Shown here in pieces: positions 27,336 to 36,200 of a stretch of DNA of 64,000 nt. How positions within the stretch are numbered: the stretch's first letter is position 1; each line of letters opens with the position of its first letter. Below the pieces are notes generated by a model, which was not told the origin of the DNA, searched no databases, and was given only the letters and a program-made list of their open reading frames with translations. Where the stretch lies: the NCBI GenBank assembly GCA_030765405.1, contig JAVCCP010000042.1, positions 1 to 64,000 of the forward strand, written 5' to 3'. Both the position numbers and the translations under genes were made by a program. This DNA is from Candidatus Ancaeobacter aquaticus (lineage in GTDB: Bacteria > Auribacterota > Ancaeobacteria > Ancaeobacterales > Ancaeobacteraceae).

Positions 27336-27404
27336 GCTACCGGTTTTGTAATAAAATCAAATTCACAATTCAAGACCCCTTTTTCTTTATCCAATATTAC
27401 ATAT

Positions 27405-28541
27405 TCATGCCAGAATATTTGGGAGCTCCTTTAATGTCTTCTCTAAGGGAAGAACTTCTATTCTATCTTCTCTCATTAAACGTTTTCCGCCGTAGATAAA
27501 GTAAGCTTTTGCAATAGGATAATCTCTCAGAAAAGATTTCAAGCCACTCAACATATGACTTTTAACTTTACCTGTACGTTTAATTTCAAATGCAAGGATA
27601 CCTCTTTTTCCATATAACACAAAATCTACTTCCATATTATTTGACGTTCTCCAATAATATATGGTATACCCCAAATCAAGTGCATCATTAATCGCAATAA
27701 GCTCCTGTAAAAATAGTGTCTCAAATGCAATGCCTTCTACTTCTTCAGGCATATCAAGCGGCCCCATTGGTCGCAACGTACGATAAACTCCAACATCAAA
27801 AAAATAAAATTTAGGATGCGAAACTAAACGACGTTTTGCTTTTTTCGTGAAGACAGGCAATCTATATGCTATCAATAGATCTTCTAGTATTGTAAAGTAG
27901 TTTTCGACAGCTTTTCGTTCAACTGCGCAATCCCGCGCGACAGTTGCAACATTTAACACACTCCCCTGAGAAAAGCTAGCAGCTTCAAGGAATCTTGAGA
28001 AGGCACTCAAATTTCTTGTAAGCCCCTCCTGACGTATTTCCTCGTCCAAATACGTCCTTACATAACTTTCCAGATATCCTTTGGGGTCAGATTCCGTACA
28101 TGCGCATGGCAGATGCCCATACAATAGAGAATGACTTATATCAAAATCTCTTCCCAGTTCAATAACCGTAAAAGGATGCAAAGCACATGTTAAAGCACGT
28201 CCCCCAAGCAAATTCACCCCATGGCGTCTTAATTTTCTGGCACTTGATCCTGTTAAGATAAATTTATATTTGTACTTTTCAATTAATCTATGGACTTCAT
28301 TTAAAAGTTCAGGGATTTTTTGAACTTCATCTATAATAATGTACTCTTTAAAATTTTTTGTTATAAAATTTTCTAGCCTTTGCGGGCTTGCTAAAAGATC
28401 ATTGTATATTTCGGCTTCCAAGAGATCTATGTAAATCGCCTTTGGAAACGTAGACCTCACCCACGTTGTCTTACCAGTCCCACGAGGACCAAATAAGAAG
28501 AAACTTTTCTCTTTTTGATATTTAATTATTCTGGAATACAT
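27405..28541 (-). CDS. AAA ATPase with DUF4143 domain (copy 2)
   Basis: The protein has 378 residues. Walker A is GPRGTGKTTW near 18-27 and Walker B is YIIIDEVQKIPELL. LTGSSARKL and LLGGRALT follow, as in AAA_14. The C-terminal DUF4143 region has NNMEVDFVLYG and LAFEIKR, a nuclease-like E-D-ExK set. It is shorter than the other two copies and diverged from them, so the three are old paralogues. The start lies in an 8-bp inverted repeat that covers the ribosome-binding region. Confidence 0.9.
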   Translation of the reverse strand: MYSRIIKYQKEKSFFLFGPRGTGKTTWVRSTFPKAIYIDLLEAEIYNDLLASPQRLENFITKNFKEYIIIDEVQKIPELLNEVHRLIEKYKYKFILTGSSARKLRRHGVNLLGGRALTCALHPFTVIELGRDFDISHSLLYGHLPCACTESDPKGYLESYVRTYLDEEIRQEGLTRNLSAFSRFLEAASFSQGSVLNVATVARDCAVERKAVENYFTILEDLLIAYRLPVFTKKAKRRLVSHPKFYFFDVGVYRTLRPMGPLDMPEEVEGIAFETLFLQELIAINDALDLGYTIYYWRTSNNMEVDFVLYGKRGILAFEIKRTGKVKSHMLSGLKSFLRDYPIAKAYFIYGGKRLMREDRIEVLPLEKTLKELPNILA

Positions 28542-28570
28542 AACTCCATTTTACATATATATATGGAGTT
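28542..28570 (-). promoter_or_regulatory. Operator-like inverted repeat over the start region of AAA copy 2
   Basis: AACTCCAT (28542-28549) and ATGGAGTT (28563-28570) are exact inverted repeats separated by 13 bases. The half next to the ATG contains the GGAG of the presumed binding site in the minus-strand sense. Pairing or protein binding here could control translation or transcription. This is only a sequence pattern. Confidence 0.4.
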
Positions 28571-28606
28571 GTCAAGCCTATTTTACATGTTTTGCGAAAA
28601 TAATCC

Positions 28607-28629
28607 TAAATGGTTGCAGCAACCATTTA
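28607..28629. repeat. Palindromic repeat, left copy
   Basis: TAAATGGTTGC, A, GCAACCATTTA has 11-bp arms. A nearly identical palindrome occurs at 30143-30166. The pair brackets AAA copy 3. Confidence 0.65.
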
Positions 28630-28657
28630 TATCAGCATAAAAGCTGTGGGTGTCAGA

Positions 28658-29872
28658 TCATGATATCATACAGGAAGGAATAACATCATTTTCTCTATCA
28701 ATCGGTATACGTCGAGGAGATAATGATACTATTGCTCCCTTTCCAACACCGGAGAACCTTTCTCTGAAATACGAAATATTCTTCAAGTCCCTTTTATGAA
28801 AAGCAGAAGCCAGTTTAATTTCAACAGGAAAAAGTATATTGTCCCTCTCAATCAATACATCGATTTCATGTCCCTCTTTGTCACGATAATAATATATCGG
28901 AGCCTCCTGTCCATGATACCAATAACTTTTTATTATTTCCGTTACAACAAAGGTTTCATAAAATGCACCCACCATAGCTCCATGATATAATGTTTCCGGA
29001 GTTTTCCATCTTGTCAAATACGCGGCAAGTCCGGTATCTAGAAAATACAGCTTGGGACTTTTGATCATTCTTTTCGATATATTTTTGTAATACGGCTCAA
29101 GTAAATAGATTTGAAAACTGGCAGTTAATATGTTTATCCAGTCCTTTGCGGCATTTACTGAGATATCCGCATCACGTGCTAAATCACTATAATTTAATAA
29201 TTGACCCGTTCGAGCTGCACACAGCTGCAGGAACTTATGGAAGGAAGATATTTTTGATATATGGAAAATCTCCCTCAGATCTCTGTCTATATACGTCTGT
29301 AAATAAGAATTATAAAACACGTCCAAGGGAGGATGATTTTTGTGGGTTAAAAGTGGAAACGAGCCCCGGTGAATAATCTTAAACAACTTTTTCACATCTA
29401 TAGGTTTCTCGTTGAGATTTTTCGCTGATGGGGTAAAAGGACTTTTATTGCCTGGTAATTGTCTATCCTCAGCCACAGAGAAACCAAGTAAATTAACAAT
29501 GCCAATCCTACCCGCTAAAGATTCCTTCACATTTTTCATTATTGAGAACTGCTGTGACCCTGTTAACCAGTACCGGCCATTTTTATCTGTATTATCAACG
29601 TTAATCTTTATATAAGGGAATAGCTGCGGAGCATATTGCACCTCATCTATTAACAAAGGTGCCGAATAATTTTGCAGAAACAATTGAGGGTCTTCCTGTG
29701 CAAGCTTTCTTATGGAAAGATCGTCTAAAGACACATAGTTCATGCCAATTGTTTTAGAAAGATGTTTTAACAGAGTCGTCTTGCCAACCTGGCGAGGACC
29801 CGCAAGATAAAGAACTTTACAGCCCTTATGCAGTTTAACAATAATATCTTCTAAATATCTTCTTTTATACAT
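28658..29872 (-). CDS. AAA ATPase with DUF4143 domain (copy 3)
   Basis: The protein has 404 residues. Walker A is AGPRQVGKTTLL near 24-35 and Walker B is PLLIDEVQYAPQL. WLTGSQQFSIM and SLAGRIGIVNL continue the AAA_14 core. A winged-helix-like segment (SDLARDADISVNAAKDW) and the DUF4143 end (GHEIDVLIERD, FPVEIKL) are complete. No Shine-Dalgarno sequence is seen before ATG 29872. The gene sits between two matching palindromes, which may mark it as an inserted unit. Confidence 0.9.
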   Translation of the reverse strand: MYKRRYLEDIIVKLHKGCKVLYLAGPRQVGKTTLLKHLSKTIGMNYVSLDDLSIRKLAQEDPQLFLQNYSAPLLIDEVQYAPQLFPYIKINVDNTDKNGRYWLTGSQQFSIMKNVKESLAGRIGIVNLLGFSVAEDRQLPGNKSPFTPSAKNLNEKPIDVKKLFKIIHRGSFPLLTHKNHPPLDVFYNSYLQTYIDRDLREIFHISKISSFHKFLQLCAARTGQLLNYSDLARDADISVNAAKDWINILTASFQIYLLEPYYKNISKRMIKSPKLYFLDTGLAAYLTRWKTPETLYHGAMVGAFYETFVVTEIIKSYWYHGQEAPIYYYRDKEGHEIDVLIERDNILFPVEIKLASAFHKRDLKNISYFRERFSGVGKGAIVSLSPRRIPIDRENDVIPSCMIS

Positions 29873-29970
29873 ATGGCCAATTTACTTTATAAACGCAAAT
29901 TAGTCAAGCTTTTTATGTATAAATATTTTACACCATCCACTTTATTCATAAACTAATTATCCCATATTTA

Positions 29971-30141
29971 TTAAATAGTCATGGCAATCTTTCTTCTACC
30001 CATTATTTTTATACTTCCCTCTTTGATCGCTTTTTGCCATCTTGCCTTATCAAGCATTGTGAGTAATTTTTCTTTTTGATTACTCCGCGGTCTTTCTCGT
30101 GCAGTTCGCCCCTTAAAGGTGCTCTCTAATCGAGCCCTCTC
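29971..30141 (-). pseudogene. C-terminal fragment of an unidentified, possibly Fis-like HTH protein
   Basis: A frame of 56 codons ends at TAA 29971-29973 and begins at a stop inside the palindrome at 30143. It is basic and contains SNQKEKLLTMLDKARWQKA, which looks like the first helix of Fis/HTH_8 domains found at the ends of some transposases and sigma-54 activators. The rest of the putative HTH is not clear. It has no good start codon near its upstream end. It is probably the end of a truncated gene. Confidence 0.4.
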
Positions 30142-30142
30142 C

Positions 30143-30166
30143 TAAATGGTTGCTGCAACCCATTTA
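30143..30166. repeat. Palindromic repeat, right copy
   Basis: TAAATGGTTGC, T, GCAACCCATTTA, with one extra C. It matches the left copy at 28607-28629 including the flanking CC on its left. Confidence 0.65.
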
Positions 30167-30198
30167 CACACACACCCACCGCGGCGATGTAAGCTAAG

Positions 30199-30242
30199 AT
30201 TGCGCATAGAGGGCGGCAGAAATGCCGCCCTCTATGCGCAAT
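30199..30242. other. 20-bp perfect hairpin with GAAA loop
   Basis: ATTGCGCATAGAGGGCGGCA, loop GAAA, then the exact reverse complement. It lies 25 bases after the stop of the SurA-N-like gene. On the minus strand no T-run follows, so it is not a classical terminator, but it would block 3' exonucleases. The inner GGGCGGC...GCCGCCC core recurs at 33161-33184. Confidence 0.75.
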
Positions 30243-30266
30243 GGTCGCTGCTGTTATTTGTGTGTA

Positions 30267-30854
30267 TTATTCTATTCTGTCGATCACATCTTGATTGATC
30301 GTAATATCGGCGTTTGATCTTAACTCATCAATAAATAGTCTTACTGTATCAACCCGTTTTTGCATAAGCAGGCTTTCCCGTATACTGTCTTTTGTTTTCA
30401 TAAATTTTTTATCAATATATGATTGAGCCTGACCTTTTGAAATACCAAATTCATCCGGATTTTTATCAAAATATTCTTTTACTTCAACATCACTCACCAC
30501 AGCATTATCACTAACTTCCTTCTTCAAGTACCACTCGGCAATAAGCTGTTTTTTGATCATCTTAAGGGAACTAAGAACATCACTATCATTTTCATATCCC
30601 TTCTTAATGGCATTTTGATAGAGAATCTCTCTGTCAACAATATCATTAACTAAACCGGTTTTTTTGTATTTAATAATACTCCTAAAATCGCCGGGGACAC
30701 TGTCGATAATATTATTTACCTGTTTTACCGTAATAACCGTATCATTAACTTTTGCAACAGTTTCATTAGGACCAGATTTTTCTTCCGCATACGATATAAC
30801 AGCAATCGATAAACATACTCCTATAAAAAAAAGTTTCGCTGCAATCTTTATCAT
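30267..30854 (-). CDS. Exported SurA-N-like protein without PPIase domain
   Basis: The protein has 195 residues. ATG 30854 follows GGAGGAATT. The signal peptide is MIKIAAKLFFIGVCLSIAVISYA. The mature part begins TVAKVNDTVITVKQVNNIID, the start of SurA/PpiC chaperones, and goes on in long helices (IVDREILYQNAIKKGYEND). The parvulin domain that normally follows is absent; the chain ends after a few more helices. It may be a periplasmic chaperone. It lies downstream of the 680-residue protein on the same strand, 126 bases away. Confidence 0.75.
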   Translation of the reverse strand: MIKIAAKLFFIGVCLSIAVISYAEEKSGPNETVAKVNDTVITVKQVNNIIDSVPGDFRSIIKYKKTGLVNDIVDREILYQNAIKKGYENDSDVLSSLKMIKKQLIAEWYLKKEVSDNAVVSDVEVKEYFDKNPDEFGISKGQAQSYIDKKFMKTKDSIRESLLMQKRVDTVRLFIDELRSNADITINQDVIDRIE

Positions 30855-30979
30855 AATTCCTCCTTTTTTAATGAGACTCAAAAGACCACTCGCTAAAAGC
30901 ATAGCGGCTTTTGTTTGTCGCCCTCAGGAAACATGTGATGTTTCCTAGCATTAAATCCCTATCCCTTGCGGGGTAAAAG
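30855..30979 (-). other. Leader region with small hairpins
   Basis: AGGAAACAT, GTG, ATGTTTCCT (30926-30946) is a perfect 9-bp hairpin, and the segment at 30893-30912 can form another. The leader is between two same-strand genes. I could not match it to a known riboswitch. Confidence 0.35.
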
Positions 30980-33013
30980 TTATTCCGTATCCGCTTTTTC
31001 CTGTGGCAAAAGGCGCAAAACATCATCCGCAGGTTCATTTGATTTGGCCGTTTCCATCGTCTTTTTCACTGCTTTTATAAGAGCTTCGTCTTCAGAATTA
31101 TAAATCACACTTATTAATTCTGAAACAAAGGTATTCGTAAAACTCTTTTCTTTAACATTAATATCCCACAACTTCTTCAAAATATCTATACCCTCTCTAT
31201 TATATTGAGGGTCATTCATTTGTATTAAAAGCTCGGCAAAGCTCAGCAATTGGTCGGGATCATCCTCATTTTTCATATCCAGAACAGCTCCATTTAATAT
31301 TGTCCTGCCAATTTGTTCCATGTCTTTATCCCGGCTATTCATAAGAAGCCCCGCATAATCGCACCTCTCAAACACACTGTCATTTTTTATACTATTCCTA
31401 CAGCTATTAACACCCTCTTTTGCTGTATTAGAAACCTCCGGATCCCTAAAAAAGGCAGCACCATCAACAGCTTCCAAAATAATATCTTCGGGTTTCGCAC
31501 CACTTGCAACAATTTCTTTAAATGCGTTTTTCCATAGTTCCATAGCCTTCTTTTTGATCTTTTCGTCATCCTTGAAACCAACAAACCTTTTAGAAAGCCC
31601 TACTATTTCAACATAATCCCCTTTAGCAGTGAGCTTTTCAGCAATTTCGGTATACCCTTCGATCCCCAGCGATTGCAACGCTTCTGAATCAGAATTAATA
31701 AAATCCCATGATAGCGACTCAATATCCTGCGCATTATTATCTCTAATGGCCTCTTTAAATATATCAGGCGCTTGCTTTTCAAGAAACTGTTTGGATGACT
31801 CTCCAAAAAACACCGCTTTTTGTAAAACCGCTACTTTTTGCTGTATATCTATTTTTGGTTCTATTTTTAAAAGTATGTTCATCAATTCAAACGCATATTT
31901 TTTTCCTTCATCACCGGGAAGAGCACCCACAAACTCAGCAACCATCTCAATACCATGCGGATCCTTTGCCTTTACATATGAGGCCCCAAGTGTCCGCCAC
32001 ATTTTAAAAAGACTTGACCTGGCATCATCATCAGTCGAATACGCAAGCGGCATTGTCATTTCGGCAATGTCCTCAATCGGCACATCTTCCTTAACCGCTG
32101 TATCAACAAAAGAAAACATAACTTCTACCGCCTTTTTCTTGTCCTTACCATACAGCTGGCCAATAAAACGTATCGCGGCCTCATTATTTTTCATCTCGCG
32201 TGCATCATCAATAAACATCATAAGATCTTTTTTAGAAAAAATATTGTAGCCAAAAGACTCATATTCCAACGCCGTATCAAGCTTTTGGCTCTTATCCTTA
32301 GCAAGTGATAAACGTGCCTGAAATCCTGCCTGCGCACCGTCATAATCAGCGTTAAAAAACATATCACGCGAAAGATCAGTTATTATCCCGATATCTTTTC
32401 TCTTCTTCGCTTCTCCCAAAAGATACATCATACCGCTATGCCATGACTCTCTTTCGCTCGGCAGCACTGCCAGTTTCTTTATAACTCTCGAGACCGTATC
32501 AAAGGCATTTTTCTTTATTGCTTCTTTGACAACACACCCGTAAATAACTCCCGCACCAGGATTTGTATTTTTATCAAGATCGTCAGCAAGCTTTTCTTTA
32601 TCTTTTATGTCAGGATACGTTGCGGCAATGGCTTTAAATCCTGAATCTGATATTTCTTTAAGCCCATAATATCGAAGCTTGTTGGCGGCATTAACAACAT
32701 TTGAGGTATCCTTGCTTGCCAACGACTTTTTAAGTGTTTCATATGTTTTCACAACATCATTTTTTTCGTTATCCAAAAGAGGAAGCACTTCAATATCAGA
32801 AATAGTGATCGCAGAGGGTAAAACATCTTTTCTTGTCAGCTTTGACGGCAACACAACTTGATAGTTTTTTCCTTTAACTGACAACGCAGCCGGTTGAATT
32901 GCTTCTTTCCCGCCAGATTTCCATTCCTCTTTTGAAAGAAATAACGTGACCAATACAACCCCCGCTAAAACAGCTATGCCAATACCAACTCCAATAGACA
33001 TATTCTTTTTCAT
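30980..33013 (-). CDS. Membrane-anchored alpha-helical protein of unknown family
   Basis: The protein has 677 residues from ATG 33013 (AGGTG eight bases upstream). One N-terminal membrane helix (IGVGIGIAVLAGVVLVTLFL) is followed by about 640 residues that are almost all helix, with regularly spaced units such as 'A..F....AIRDN' and 'LWKNAFKEIVASG'. This suggests an alpha-solenoid of HEAT or TPR type, although no single repeat consensus is evident. It faces the periplasm or outside. It directly follows the giant gene on the same strand, across a terminator. Confidence 0.7.
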   Translation of the reverse strand: MKKNMSIGVGIGIAVLAGVVLVTLFLSKEEWKSGGKEAIQPAALSVKGKNYQVVLPSKLTRKDVLPSAITISDIEVLPLLDNEKNDVVKTYETLKKSLASKDTSNVVNAANKLRYYGLKEISDSGFKAIAATYPDIKDKEKLADDLDKNTNPGAGVIYGCVVKEAIKKNAFDTVSRVIKKLAVLPSERESWHSGMMYLLGEAKKRKDIGIITDLSRDMFFNADYDGAQAGFQARLSLAKDKSQKLDTALEYESFGYNIFSKKDLMMFIDDAREMKNNEAAIRFIGQLYGKDKKKAVEVMFSFVDTAVKEDVPIEDIAEMTMPLAYSTDDDARSSLFKMWRTLGASYVKAKDPHGIEMVAEFVGALPGDEGKKYAFELMNILLKIEPKIDIQQKVAVLQKAVFFGESSKQFLEKQAPDIFKEAIRDNNAQDIESLSWDFINSDSEALQSLGIEGYTEIAEKLTAKGDYVEIVGLSKRFVGFKDDEKIKKKAMELWKNAFKEIVASGAKPEDIILEAVDGAAFFRDPEVSNTAKEGVNSCRNSIKNDSVFERCDYAGLLMNSRDKDMEQIGRTILNGAVLDMKNEDDPDQLLSFAELLIQMNDPQYNREGIDILKKLWDINVKEKSFTNTFVSELISVIYNSEDEALIKAVKKTMETAKSNEPADDVLRLLPQEKADTE

Positions 33014-33117
33014 ATAACGCACCTAACTTTTTAAAGGTTTATACTAATGTTTTACCTCATAATGCAGCGTATATTATAGCATATACACCTATTTTATTCC
33101 ACGTCTTTCCCCGCCTT

Positions 33118-33143
33118 CACCGCCCCGATAAATCGGGGCGGTG
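33118..33143. repeat. GC-rich perfect palindrome
   Basis: CACCGCCCCGAT, AA, ATCGGGGCGGTG has 12-bp arms. GCGGTGGCGAAGC overlaps its right arm (33138-33150) and recurs at 33250-33262. The patch is far more GC-rich than its surroundings. Confidence 0.6.
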
Positions 33144-33160
33144 GCGAAGCGGGCATAGAA

Positions 33161-33184
33161 AAGGACGGCATTTCAGCCGCCCTT
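33161..33184 (-). terminator. Terminator of the giant gene
   Basis: On the minus strand AAGGGCGGC, loop of six, GCCGTCCTT pair fully with one G-U, followed by TTCT. It lies 84 bases after the stop codon of the giant gene. Confidence 0.7.
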
Positions 33185-33267
33185 CATCATTCTTTTCTTT
33201 CACCGCGTCCTCACCCTTCACCGCGTAGGTGGCACGCAGTGACTCCTGCGCGGTGGCGAAGCCGGGT

Positions 33268-36200
33268 TTATGCCACTCTCAGCTCCGTCTCCAACCAAAG
33301 ATACGCGTGTCTCTCCGTTGTCTTCATCTTCTCATATTCATCTATTGCGTCGGAATCCTTCGTCATCTCGGGTAAGAAATAGACTGGAGCATCCCCGACA
33401 ATAGATTTTATTTCATTATAGGTGTCAGGAGCTATCTTCTCCAAAAGCGATATTGCTTCAGATGATACAATAAATTCCTTACCGTCACTCGAGAATATTG
33501 CATATAGGAACTCTTTTGCGGCAGTGTAGAATAAGTTTTTGAAGTTCTCCGCTGAAGTTAGTATAAACACCTTGCTATCAGGTATTTTCTTGCCCGATGG
33601 CAAATTCTCATTTATTGCACTTATCGCATTAAATACTCTATCTGCAAAAGCTGCCGCTACTCTCTTATTCATCTTATTTTTAAGAAGTTTTGCTTCGGCC
33701 TTCGACTTAACACCTACAACAAACGTTTCAACATCTTCTCTAACAAGAGATATTTCATTCTCTTTTAATAATGCCTCTATTTCTACTGCTGTCTTTGTAG
33801 ATGAGAACCATACAATATGTGACTTGTCCATAACACCATTTTTCATATTCTTTAAAACCAATGAATCTTTCTGTAAAGCCTCATCAATATCAATGACAAA
33901 CGCAGAATCACCCTCAGGCACCTCATCTTTTACGCTACTAGTGATACCCGCTACCTGGTTTGTCACAACTGATGCAAGCGAAGCTTCACGCGAAAGCTCA
34001 AGCGCAAGCAGTATTTCAGCCAGAGCAGTTGTAGCCAATCCTTTTTTCCGCATATCTTCAAGCTTATTGACCAGAGTATCAGGATCAAAAACACCGCCGG
34101 ACATTACTTTTAACCTGGCGAGAAGTTTAGGTCTGTCTTTCATAAACTCATCAACGATCTTATTCTCCATTTCTTCATCGCCTTTAAGCATATTCATTGC
34201 CTGCAGAATTGAAGTCAATGAACAGGTATATCCTGCCTCTTTCATCTTTTGAGCAGTATTTCTAACATCAAGCGCTTCATACTCATTTGCGCCAAGTCTT
34301 TGAATCAACGCATTCGCAAACACATCTCTTTCGATTTCGTTATCACCCAGATCACTCAACACATCGTACACATCGCTTATGGTTAATCTATCTGTGTCAA
34401 CTTTGCCATCCTTTGTCATCTTATTATAGAGACTGTCAACATGAGATTTAGAGAATGGATCATTAGTAAATAGCATACTGACAAATACCTCTCGTTCAGG
34501 ATTGTCCGCAATAGATTTTCTGATAAATCCAGTCGTTCGATTATGAGGATAGGTCAGATTTTCACCGAGAGTAACCAAAAATTCTATCATGTCTTTATTA
34601 TTTTGTGTCATCTCAGGTGTCTCAGAGAGTAATGCAACAATATTCTTTACTCTATTTTCTGTACTGTCTGTCACGGTCGCAACAAGCTTATCAAGACTGA
34701 GCTCATAGAGCTTCTCTTTGCTCCAGCCCGCTTTCTCCAGTGCATCAATCAACGCGTACATCTTTTCAGCCTGCTTATCTGTTACCCCAACATTCAACGA
34801 TTTGATCAATTCCAGCTCTTTATGACGGGCAATTTCTTTTGATTCAGTACTGATAAATGCCTGCTGGATATCCATAAGAGAGACACTACCGGGATTTTCA
34901 ATATATGCACGTATCAATGTAATTTGGGCAATTCCCTCAAGCGCCTCGGCATTTTCAGGATCGATATCAAGCGTTTTCCTAAATGCTAATTCCGCTTCGA
35001 ACAGCTCTTTCTCAAACTCTTCTATTTTCTTCTTCGTTCCTGCACGGTCGGCAAGAACCTTCTTTTTGTTCTCAACAGCCTTGTTCAACGCTTCACGTGT
35101 AGCAGCAATCTCGTTTTTCTTGGCTTCCAACTGCTTCTCAAGTGAATTTTTAACCACATCGGCTTGTCGTTCATTCTTTTCCTGTAGCAATTTTATCTCG
35201 CGGTCAAGCGACGCTTTTTTGTTACTTAACTCCTGCAGGCTGTCAACCTTCTTTGATGTTTCATCATATGCTGTTTTGGCTGCGTCATATTCACTCCGCA
35301 TATCATCGAGCTGCTTACCTATGGCTTTAGCGTTTGCTAAATCTTTTTCGAATTGAACGCGCAACTCTTCTGGACGATTCCGGAATTTATAATAGCTCGG
35401 GACAGTTATAAACGGCTGTAATTCACTCGTAAACAATGTCGATCCATCACTCTTTTCAGTGTATTTGTAAATAGACTTCAATCTCTCAAGCTCTTTATTA
35501 TAAGCCTGTATTTCTTTATTCATTGCAATACGAGCATTCTCAACCCTTTCTCCTGCCGCTTTCAACATTTCACGCCAGTCTTTGACCCCTTCGCTCGATC
35601 TGTTTATTTCCTGCTGAATTTTTTGCAGCTCGGCAATCTTTGCCGATAGCTCCTCTTGGATCGATTTGCGTTCAGCCTCTATTGCTGCACTAGGATTAGC
35701 AAGCATGTGTTCCATCTCAGCCAATTTTACCTCATTTGCCTTCAAGATACCGGTCTGCCTGATAACTTCAGCTTCAGCGGATTTCATTGCCTTCTCATCT
35801 GTTTCAGAAAAGAGAGAGATCAATCCTGATAGCTTAGTTGCTATGCATTGCCCAAAGATAGACTTTGCAAGACCAAGCAGATTACCTGCTGTAGGACTTT
35901 CTTTGACCAACTTTTCATAAGACGCTTTCGACTTCTCATAGTTTTTATTAAGAAGATCAACCGGTGCTTTAATCTTTTTGGCAAGTTCCTTTTTAAATTC
36001 ACTTCTCTTTTCAACAGCTTTGTCAGAAGCGCCAATCTTATCGGCAACAGATCTGCCAATTAACTTCGCAAGGCCCTTGAACTGCCTCAGAAGCTTTAAA
36101 TACTCAATGAACTTTTTCTTTCCCTTGAGTTCTCCGAGCTGTGACTTAAACTGCAGTTCTTGTAACCGTCTGCGAAATTTTTCTTCATCTTTATCAACTT

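Noticed and set aside
30855-30979. Possible riboswitch (GEMM-like or other)
   Set aside because: Some bases (GGGCGACAAACAAAAGCC on the minus strand) recall a cyclic-di-GMP riboswitch, but the conserved core and tetraloop receptor could not be matched.
31629-32249. A 206-codon plus-strand frame opposite the 677-residue protein
   Set aside because: The minus-strand frame is longer, has a binding site and a signal-anchor; the plus-strand frame has shadow-type composition.
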